In this document: positions 1-7,400 of the stretch, piece after piece
Layout: the number at the start of each line of letters is the position of its first letter
Numbering within the stretch: the first letter of the stretch is position 1
Source of the DNA: Defluviitaleaceae bacterium
Lineage (GTDB): Bacteria > Bacillota > Clostridia > Lachnospirales > WRAA01
Length of the DNA stretch: 59,524 nt
Direction of reading: 5' to 3'
Assembly: GCA_009780015.1 (NCBI GenBank)
Contig: WRAW01000004.1
Span: 1 to 59,524, forward strand
The notes under the pieces: model-generated
The model's input: only the letters and a program-made list of their open reading frames with translations
Told to the model about the DNA's origin: nothing
Database searches by the model: none
Position numbers and translations under genes: made by a program

Positions 1-1
1 A

Positions 2-103
2 TTTCCCTCTGAACGTATTTCGCAGATCATGTCTCTGCTTAATAATCGTCCCAGAAAATCGCTTGGTTTTAAAACTCCTGCTGAACTGTTGCTCTTGACT
101 TGA
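2..103 (+). mobile_element. C-terminal end of an IS30-family transposase (cut by window edge)
   Basis: An open frame runs from the window edge to TGA at 101-103 and encodes 33 residues containing NNRPRKSLGFKTPAELL. This matches the conserved C-terminal end of IS30-family DDE transposases, where a LN.RPRK.L.....P.E motif closes the catalytic domain. Only this tail is visible, so whether the element is intact cannot be judged. The sequence after the stop runs straight into palindromic repeat material (104-400), so the insertion sequence seems to sit inside or against a nest of smaller repeats. The assignment rests on the motif alone. Confidence 0.7.
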
Positions 104-400
104 CAATTCACCGTCCCCGCGAAGCCCGATTTTGGCTTCGTGGGGTGGAGTTCGACCAAAAATGTTCCGAAAAATCTATTGTCGACACACCCTAGGAAGC
201 TGTGACGCCCGGGGCCCCCGCGAAGCCCGGGTTTGGCTTCGTGGGTTGGACTGAACGAACCCGTAGTGGTTCGCAAGGATGCTGTGTGCCGGTGGCACAC
301 GTTTAGCATCCGAAGCGCCAGCGTAGGCGGAATAGCTGACGACGCAATGCGGCAAAAAGCCAAAAAAGCTCGAAGCCGCTTGTTGTTGGGCAGGCTCTTA
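104..400. repeat. Nested remnants of palindromic repeat elements (type C end inside a type A element)
   Basis: This 297-bp gap has no credible gene. A CCCCGCGAAGCCCG..TTGGCTTCGTGGGG palindrome lies at about 115-143. A type C end, CGACACACCCTA, closes at 194, and directly after it the text GGAAGCTG..ACGCC resumes, which is the core of the other elements; the C element therefore looks inserted at a TA inside an older A element. The older element continues with a second GCGAAGCCCG palindrome (about 218-245), a CGAACCC..GGTTCG stem (about 263-280), a GATGCTGTGTGCC/GGCACACGTTTAGCATC hairpin (about 279-312) and ends with CAGGCTCTTA at 391-400. That TTA is also the stop codon of the minus-strand gene at 398-628. 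Confidence 0.6.
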
Positions 401-628
401 ATCCTCGTAATCGTGCGCGGCTTCGACAAGCATCTCCTTGAATACCTTTTTGTCGAATTTGCAATCAATTTCGATCTCAAAATCCTCAAGCTCGTCGTAC
501 TCAAGAGAGTAGCTTACAGAAAACGCCGCCGACAAGTCGGACTCAAAAAATACTTCGCCCTCGACCGCCCAAATGTCGTCATTCTTGTCGATGCTTATCA
601 CTACTACTTCGCTTATTACCTGTGACAT
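398..628 (-). CDS. Small acidic protein of unknown function
   Basis: This 76-residue protein starts at ATG 628, chosen because GGAGG sits just upstream (GGAGGAATGAAATG); the open frame reaches further 5' but into repeat DNA. It is strongly acidic, with clusters such as EYDELEDFEIEID, has alternating beta-like stretches, and ends HDYED. There is no signal peptide, membrane segment or metal motif. I do not recognise the family. It stands alone between two repeat elements: its stop codon TAA is formed by the terminal TTA of one, and its start lies about 27 bp from the other. Good codon structure and a clear ribosome binding site support a real gene. Confidence 0.6.
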   Translation of the reverse strand: MSQVISEVVVISIDKNDDIWAVEGEVFFESDLSAAFSVSYSLEYDELEDFEIEIDCKFDKKVFKEMLVEAAHDYED

Positions 629-654
629 TTCATTCCTCCGGGATTTCGTTAATC

Positions 655-784
655 TAGAACCTGTGTACAATACCGCTCAACGCCGTCTGAAAGGTCAAAC
701 TCCACCCCGGGCGTCGCTCCTTCCTAGATTGGCGAAAAATTGCCACTTCCAGCCGACATTTCGGGTATTGAACACAGGTTCTTA
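655..784. repeat. Type A inverted-repeat element
   Basis: The 130-bp element is bounded by TAGAACCTGTGTACAATACC on the left and the reverse complement of TAAGAACCTGTGTTCAATAC on the right, with TA at both outer ends (655-656 and 783-784). The inner arms also pair, and the right part carries CTAGATTGGCGAAAAATTGCC, the common core of the other elements read from the opposite side. It has no coding capacity. It fills the gap between the acidic protein gene and rlmD. Confidence 0.8.
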
Positions 785-818
785 GTTATCCTATGTATAT
801 GTTTAGTCCCATGCTTTG

Positions 819-2186
819 TTACAACGGGATGCCCCTTATCAGAAGCACGGCCGTCTCGATATGCGGCGTCTGAGGAAACATATCAGCCGCGATAACCCTC
901 TTGATAGTGTACAGGCCGTCGGCGCACAAGCCTTTAAGGTCGCGCGCGAGTGTGGCCGGGTCGCAGGAGACATATATAACACGCTCCGGCCCTAAGCTTC
1001 TCAGAGCGGCGATTACGGCAGGGTCGCAGCCCTTGCGCGGTGGGTCAAGTATTACAACGTCCGTGCTCGTCGTACTCAGGAAGCCGCTCAAGACATCTTC
1101 GGTCTTGCCTGCGGCAAAATCGGCGTTGGTGATACCGTTCAGCTTCGCGTTAGTTCGCGCGTCTTCCACGGCGGATTCGGATGACTCTATCCCAATAACT
1201 CCGGCGGCGCGGCGCGCGGCTATCAGCGATATCGCGCCGATTCCGCAGTACGCGTCGATCAGAGTCTTAGACGCGGTGAGTTCGGCCATCTCCAGAACCT
1301 TTTCATAGAGAAGCTCGGTAGCAGCGGTATTGACCTGGAAAAAAGACGGAGCGGATATCGCGAATGTTGTGCCGCACAACACTTCCCGTATATATGGATC
1401 GCCCCACAGGATATTTGTCTGCGAACCCATTATGACATTTGTCCGCTCCTGATTGACATTGATACATATCGAACATACTCCGTCTTTGTTTATCAGCGCA
1501 GGAAGCAGCCTGTCCACATGCGGAAACGCGGATCCGTTGGCTACGATAACCACCATTACATCGCCCGTGGCAAATGCTGTTCTTACCATAATATGCCGGA
1601 TAAGCCCAGTGTGCGAAGCCTCATCGTAAGTCTGTATGCCGGTCGAGTTAATATAGCTCTCTATGGATCGCAGGATAGTCGACACGCCCGGATGCGCAAT
1701 ATGACAGTCCCGAACCGGCACAAACCTGTGCGAATGCGCGGCGTAAAGCCCGGCCGCGGCCTGGCCGCCGTGATCCTTCTTCACGGGAAACACCGACTTG
1801 TTGCGGTAGCGATACGGATTCCCGGCGGCAATGACTTCATCCACCTTCACGCCGGAAAACCCGCCGATGCGCCTCAGGCTGTCCTGAGCCCTGACCTCCT
1901 TGGCGGCAATCTGCGCGTCATAGCTGATGTGCTGGAGGCTGCATCCGCCGCATTTTTCATACACCAGACAGGGCGGATCTTCTCGGAACGGCGATCTCCG
2001 GTCAATATTCTGGATTGCGCCGTAAGCGTGGCTACGCTCTGTTTTTACGATTTTAACCGTTAAAACGTCTCCCGGCGCCGCACCTTTTATAAAGATGGGG
2101 ATGTCCTTGTGCTTTCCCACGCCAAGGCCCTCACTTGTCAAGCCGCTTATCTCTAATTTTTCGCATATCTGATTCTTAGTCACCAT
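819..2186 (-). CDS. rlmD: 23S rRNA (uracil-C5)-methyltransferase, RlmD/TrmA family
   Basis: The 455-residue protein is a SAM-dependent RNA m5U methyltransferase. An N-terminal TRAM RNA-binding domain (about 1-60) is followed by an iron-sulfur cluster motif with CGGC (PCLVYEKCGGCSLQ), then a Rossmann methyltransferase fold with DAYCGIGAISL for SAM binding. The catalytic Cys lies in SCDPATLARDL and DPPRKGCDP precedes it. Length is normal for the family. It follows yhaM by 6 bp on the same strand, so the two are probably cotranscribed. The exact uridine (U1939 or U747) cannot be decided from sequence; Firmicutes enzymes of this type can modify both. Confidence 0.9.
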   Translation of the reverse strand: MVTKNQICEKLEISGLTSEGLGVGKHKDIPIFIKGAAPGDVLTVKIVKTERSHAYGAIQNIDRRSPFREDPPCLVYEKCGGCSLQHISYDAQIAAKEVRAQDSLRRIGGFSGVKVDEVIAAGNPYRYRNKSVFPVKKDHGGQAAAGLYAAHSHRFVPVRDCHIAHPGVSTILRSIESYINSTGIQTYDEASHTGLIRHIMVRTAFATGDVMVVIVANGSAFPHVDRLLPALINKDGVCSICINVNQERTNVIMGSQTNILWGDPYIREVLCGTTFAISAPSFFQVNTAATELLYEKVLEMAELTASKTLIDAYCGIGAISLIAARRAAGVIGIESSESAVEDARTNAKLNGITNADFAAGKTEDVLSGFLSTTSTDVVILDPPRKGCDPAVIAALRSLGPERVIYVSCDPATLARDLKGLCADGLYTIKRVIAADMFPQTPHIETAVLLIRGIPL

Positions 2187-2192
2187 GTCCCT

Positions 2193-3134
2193 CTAGAACG
2201 TCGTCCGACGTACATTCCTTCCGAATATTTTGCTGTAACCGGCCCACGCGCTCTGTGGGTTGCCTGCTTGCAAAGCTTCCTCAAACATCGTTATTTTCGC
2301 GTCCGCGTTGTCGGCGGTATAGAGTATGAACGCTTCAATGGTCTGCGGAAGCTTTGGCGACCCATACTCGAACTCCCCGTGATGCGACAGCACACAATGC
2401 TTGAGCAGCGCGGCAAGCCTCGGCGGGAACCCGGGTATTTCGGCGGCGGCCTTTGTAATGAGCTCCGAGCCTATAACGATATGTCCCAGTAATTGGCCGT
2501 CGTCTGTATAGTCGTTGCTCGGAAACGGCGACAACTCGTAGACTTTCGCGATATCGTGCAATATCGCGCCGGCGATTAATATGTCGCGGTTGACATACTT
2601 GTAGCGCGGCGACAAAAATTCGCAAATACCCACCACCGAAAGCGTGTGCTCCAGCAGTCCGCCCATATAGCTGTGATGATTGGCCTTCGCGGCGGAGTGC
2701 GTCTGCACTGCCTCCTTGATATATTCGTCCCGAACGATAATAATCTCCAGCAGCTCACGTATGTGCGGATTCGACACGGACGCGATAACATCGGTCAGTT
2801 GACTGTACAGCGAGGCTATATCCTTGTCGGTGCAAGGTATATAGTCCATAGGCTGATACTCGCCCTCCTGGCTTTTGCGTATCTTCGTGACTTTTAGCTG
2901 CAGATCATTCTGGAAAGACGTGACTAATCCGTCGATCTTGATAAAATCATTCTCCTCGAACGACTGGATATCATTTGTCATATCCCATACTTTCGCGTCG
3001 ATCATTCCCGTCTTGTCTACGAGCTTGAGCGAAAGGTACGCCTTGCCCGACTTCGACCTAAGGCTTTGCCGCGACTTGCAAAGATAGTGTTCTATAATGC
3101 GGTCGTCTTCTTTAAAATCTTCGATATATTTCAT
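2193..3134 (-). CDS. yhaM: 3'-5' exoribonuclease YhaM family
   Basis: The 313-residue protein combines an N-terminal OB-fold nucleic acid-binding domain (about 10-95) with a C-terminal HD phosphohydrolase domain. The HD signature is seen in GAILHDIAKVYEL, and a further metal-ligand His region is CVLSHHGEFEYG. This architecture is that of YhaM, a manganese-dependent 3'-5' exonuclease for RNA and single-stranded DNA that trims transcript ends. The start is ATG 3134 with GAGGGG upstream. It is the first gene of a likely yhaM-rlmD operon. The 283-bp gap upstream is AT-rich and holds promoter regions for this gene and for the divergent regulator at 3418. Confidence 0.9.
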   Translation of the reverse strand: MKYIEDFKEDDRIIEHYLCKSRQSLRSKSGKAYLSLKLVDKTGMIDAKVWDMTNDIQSFEENDFIKIDGLVTSFQNDLQLKVTKIRKSQEGEYQPMDYIPCTDKDIASLYSQLTDVIASVSNPHIRELLEIIIVRDEYIKEAVQTHSAAKANHHSYMGGLLEHTLSVVGICEFLSPRYKYVNRDILIAGAILHDIAKVYELSPFPSNDYTDDGQLLGHIVIGSELITKAAAEIPGFPPRLAALLKHCVLSHHGEFEYGSPKLPQTIEAFILYTADNADAKITMFEEALQAGNPQSAWAGYSKIFGRNVRRTTF

Positions 3135-3417
3135 GTTTACCCCTCAAAATTTTCTGTGGAGTCCATTATACAAAAATTGTCTTCATGATTCAAGCATGAG
3201 TTGTATATGTTTCCATAACATTATGTAAAAACGCAGGGTTTGAGCCTCGGTCACTATGTTATACAAGCGCGCTATTTTAATATACATAACAATATTGTAT
3301 AATAAATACAGTGTTTCGTCAAATTATGACAAATTACGCCATATTCCGATGATTTATGGTGCTAATCTTGTATAATATGATTGACGGCTTGGCACAATAA
3401 TTGACAAGAGGTGACAT

Positions 3418-3864
3418 ATGTACATTGTATCTAACAATCTATCCGAAATACTAAAGCAAATTAGACACGAACGCGGCCTAAGCCTTAGAGATTTCAGCGA
3501 AATGTTGGGCATAAGCCACGCATATCTCAACAAGCTGGAAAAAGGACGAGACGTCCGAACCGGCAAGCCCATCACCCCAACCATTGAAACCCTTGTTAAA
3601 ATTTCCGAAGGCTTGAAAATTCCAACCAAGAAGTTCATGAACATATGCGGATATTTCGAGAATAACCTGTCGGCACGCGAACCATATCACGGTGACAACA
3701 TTAACATAGACACCGAGATCAGCGCGATTATCGCGCAAATAACATCCGATATGACCGTAACGGTCGGTGAAACTCAAATAAGCAAAGACGCCAAGGAAAG
3801 CTTGCGCGAGGAGCTCCGCCAAGTGCTCATGAAAATCCGCAAAAACTACGACATAGAAGGATAG
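3418..3864 (+). CDS. XRE-family transcriptional regulator
   Basis: The 148-residue protein has an N-terminal helix-turn-helix of the Cro/C1 type (about residues 5-70): ILKQIRHERGLSLRDFSEML..SHAYLNKLEKG. An insertion RTGKPITPT lengthens the loop before the last helices. The C-terminal half has no metal or peptidase motif; its TVTVGETQISKDAKESLREEL segment probably forms a dimerisation or effector region. The start is ATG 3418 with AGAGGTG upstream, and a TATAAT at 3371-3376 is a plausible -10. No operon partner: a type A repeat follows 25 bp after the stop. Its targets are unknown. Confidence 0.8.
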   Translation: MYIVSNNLSEILKQIRHERGLSLRDFSEMLGISHAYLNKLEKGRDVRTGKPITPTIETLVKISEGLKIPTKKFMNICGYFENNLSAREPYHGDNINIDTEISAIIAQITSDMTVTVGETQISKDAKESLREELRQVLMKIRKNYDIEG

Positions 3865-3888
3865 CGGCCTGCCGCATAGTTTTTTACT

Positions 3889-4052
3889 TAGAACCTGTTT
3901 ACCAGTTTTTTGCCGTTCCAGCATGATATGGCGCCGCGTACCTGTAGAGTACGCAAGGGAATTGACGAAGAATGACGGAAAACCGGGGTCGGCTTCGTGG
4001 GGTGGAGTCTGGCCGCCAAGACAAGGGCGAAAAGATGGCAAACAGGTTTTTA
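3889..4052. repeat. Type A inverted-repeat element
   Basis: TAGAACCTGTTTACCAGTTT on the left pairs with AAGATGGCAAACAGGTTTTTA on the right over 164 bp, with TA at both outer ends. Inside are a GCGTACC..GAGTACGC stem (3936-3954) and half of the GGCTTCGTGGGGTGGAG module. With the next two entries it makes up all but about 120 bp of the 564-bp gap at 3865-4428; the 88 bp between this element and the next show nothing recognisable. Confidence 0.75.
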
Positions 4053-4140
4053 GGTCACAGATCACAAATAAACGCCATGCACATTATGGAAAGAAAGCTC
4101 CATAATTGCACGGCTTTTTCAAATTATTCATCATCAGGAT

Positions 4141-4355
4141 TAAGAACCTGTATTCAGTACGCCGGAACGCTGTCTTGGCGGCTGAACTCCACCCCACAAA
4201 GCCAAAATCGGGCTTTGCGGGGACCCCGGGCGTCGCTTCCTCCGCCTACGCTGGCGCTTCGGATGCTAAACGTGTGCCACAGGCACACAGCATCCTAGAT
4301 TGGCGTAAAATCAGGCTCGCCAATCCAACATTCCGGGTACTGAATACAGGTTCTA
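4141..4355. repeat. Type A inverted-repeat element with three internal modules
   Basis: The 215-bp element is bounded by TAAGAACCTGTATTCAGTAC and its near-perfect reverse complement, TA outside on both ends. It carries, in reverse orientation compared with the copy at 13525, a CCCCACAAAGCC..GGCTTTGCGGGG palindrome, the GCATCC..hairpin with GTGTGCCACAGGCACAC, and CCGCCTACGCTGGCGCTTC. Arms TCTTGGCGGCTGA..  and TCAGGCTCGCCAATCC are complementary. Confidence 0.85.
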
Positions 4356-4431
4356 ACAGGCGGCTCAGCTTTACCACCGGTCGGCCGGGCGCCTACCTCT
4401 GCTCAGCGACGTTGTTTTAACAAGGTTCTTA
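4356..4431. repeat. Solitary type A end overlapping a stop codon
   Basis: The stretch after the preceding element ends in AAGGTTCTTA (4422-4431), a type A right end. Its final TTA is the stop codon (minus strand TAA, 4429-4431) of the giant kinase gene. The rest, with GGTCGGCCGGGCGCC, holds no gene. It is probably a decayed or rearranged element. Confidence 0.5.
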
Positions 4432-7400
4432 GGATGGAAATTGCTTTGCCTCCTCGGCGGCTTCTTCAAAGTGGCTATGGAGAACATGGGCGTCGATCCT
4501 AGCAAGAAGGTCTGTTACCTGTGAAGACCATTTGTACTCGCGCAACTGCGACATGGCTTCGCTTACCACATCGGAATCATAGTTTTCGCACGCCGTTGTT
4601 ATGGTTTGCAGTTTGTCGCGCAAAAGCTCCAGATCGTCCTCGACATATTCGTCCGATTCGGGTTCGTCGGGCTGCAGCTCCGCCACTATGCTTTTAAGAA
4701 TGGCAAGGAAGCTGGGAGTGTGCCTGGCCATGCTTTCGGTGTCGCCGGATCTGGCGGCGCTCTCAAGCTCGGCCGCAAACTCGGACAGCTTTGAACGGTC
4801 GATATTTGCCGCGGCGCTCTTCATGGCGTGGACATTGATGGTGTAGCTTCGGATGTCGTCGGCTGTGTAGGCTTCGCGGCGTGTATGGATATCCTCCAGT
4901 ATTCCGACGACCCGCTTTGAATCCCTTATAAATGACTCGACCAGCGGCTTAGGAAGATCGGCTGCTTGATCGCGCGCGATAGGTCTGTGCTCGGCAGGCT
5001 TTGCGGCGGCGCTCTGATCTCCGGCTTGCTGCTTTGCAAGCGCGGCGTCACGCCGTGCCGCTGCCAGGACTTCGGGCGTCTGCTTGTCGCGTATAAGCCG
5101 GCTCAGGTACGAATTTAAGTAGCGTACATCTATCGGTTTCGATATAAAGCCGTCGAAGCCGCTCTGCATAAACACATCCGCCTGACCGATGATCGCGTTT
5201 GCCGTAAGAGCCACAATAGGATGCGTGTAGCCCATCCCGCGGATACGCTTCACCGTCTCTATCCCGTCCATATCCGGCATCATGTGATCCATGAATACAA
5301 TGTCGTAAACATTGCCTTCCTGGATCTTATCAATGGCCGCAAATCCACTCTCGCACGTTTCAATAGTCAATCCGTAGGGCTTCATTAGATGCTTGGCTAC
5401 GTACAGGTTCGTATCCACGTCGTCTACCACAAGCACCTTGCCGTAAGGCATATATTCACGTTCCAAATCCGCCACCTTCTTTATCGAGCGCTGACCTGTT
5501 TCAAGATTCTGCAGACTTCCGGCAAGAGCGGCGCCAAGCACTGTTTCGCCGCACCTCTTGGAAGGTATGCGAATATAGAACTTGGTGCCTGCCCCGACCA
5601 CACTGGTTACCTCTATCCCGGCGTTCATCAGCTTGGCCAGATTATAGACTATGCTCATACCCAGGCCCGTACCCTCCACGCGTCGGTTGGCGGCCTCGTT
5701 AAATCGTGCATAGTCTTCGTGCAGCGCGTTCAACTGCTCCTGGGTCATACCCTGGCCCGAGTCGCTGACGCAAATCGCCAGCACCACGTCGTCGGCCTTG
5801 CCGCTTTGCGGCGGCTCCACCCAGAAGGACAGCTCCACCAGCCCTTTTTCCGTATACTTGAACGCATTGGACAGAATGTTGTTGATTATCTGGCGGATAC
5901 GTATCTCGTCGCCTATCATTTCGGCCGGGAGATTCTCGTCCACATGTATTCTAAACTCTATCTGCTTGCTGCCCAGGTACAGGATGTTAAGCTGCACGGT
6001 GTCGTTGATAAGGCTGCTGACCGCGTACATCTCACTGATAATATCCATCTTACCGGCCTCTATCTTCGACATGTCCAGGATATCGTTAATGAGTCGCAGA
6101 AGAGTGTTGGCTGAATTGTAGATTTTGGCGAATGACTCCTCGACATGCGGGGACAGCTTTGAGTCGCGCAGTTGTATCTCCGAAATACCTATAATGGCAT
6201 TCATGGGAGTACGTATTTCGTGGCTCATGCGCGCCAGGAACTTGGTCTTGGCCTCGTTGTTCTCTTCGGCTATTTCCAGACGGCGCATTTCCTCAAGCAT
6301 CGCTTTTATAACCCGCTGATCGAACAGATACGCGGCTACCACGTATTCCCCGTTGTACATAAGGCGCACAAACGTGACGATTACGGGAATAATGCCGCCC
6401 TCGGGCTTTTCAAGCTCCCACTCGAACTGGCTGTAGCCCTCGGAAATGGCTTCGTTGAACGACGCGCTAACTCTTACCATTTCCTGCATATCCAGATATT
6501 TGTCTCTGATAAATATTTCGCCGAATTTCCCTATGCACTCACCCTTTGTTGAAAGACCCAGCAAGTTCAGCGTCTCCATATTGCAATCAATTGCCACAAA
6601 ATGATTGTTCAACAAATAACACGCCAACGGCGTGGCGTCAAGCATAAGCTTTGAACGCTCGTCGGCTTCGCGCATCATCGCCAGGCTCTCCTTGAGCTCC
6701 CGAAGGTCTCGGCTATACACGGCCACTCTGCTGCTTTCATCGTGACCAAGGCGTACAAAGGTCGTGTCACATGGGATAAGGGTGCCGTCCTGCCGTTGGT
6801 ACGTCCACTCGCAGTGAGCGAAACCTTTGAGGAAAGCTTCTTCAAAGAGTTTTTTCAAGGCGCCGTACGATTCTTCGCCGTTCGGCTGTGTTTCAGGGGA
6901 AAGATTCCATGCGTTCTCTTCGTATTCCAAAATGGTATCAAGATCAAATCGGCTCAGTATCTCGTAGTTGCAGTGAAGCAGGTTCAAATCCTGCGTCCAG
7001 AACTCTACACCGATAGGCGCGTTATTAAGCAGCAGCTGGGCTCGCTCATTAGCCTCGCGTTCACGCTCGGCGCTGGCCCGCAGCTCGCTAACGTCGCGCA
7101 TGTATACCAGCAGGGCGAAGCTGTCTTCGTATTCGATGCGCACAATTGCGATTTCACAAGGCATCGGACGCCCCAGGATAGTGTTGTGCATCCACTCGAA
7201 TTCAGCCCTGCCTTCGTCCGCCGCTTTCATGAAATAGTACAGCGCAAGCTCGTTGGACGGCGTACCGCATGGCTGTAGCACCGGCGAAAGCTTGTCATAA
7301 CGCGTCAGATAGTCATATTTGGAGCTAAGCCCGAACATATTCAGACATTGCTCGTTGCAGTCGATGTTGTTGAAGTTTTCGTCAAAGAAGCCTATACCAA

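Noticed and set aside
233..625. Open frame of 130 codons on the plus strand
   Set aside because: It runs through repeat DNA and antisense to the acidic protein gene; no ribosome binding site and no protein-like composition.
3478..4065. Minus-strand open frame of 195 codons
   Set aside because: It is antisense to the XRE regulator and extends into a repeat element; the XRE frame has a clear helix-turn-helix and ribosome binding site.
5389..6114. Plus-strand frame of 241 codons
   Set aside because: Shadow of the histidine kinase and ATPase domains on the opposite strand.
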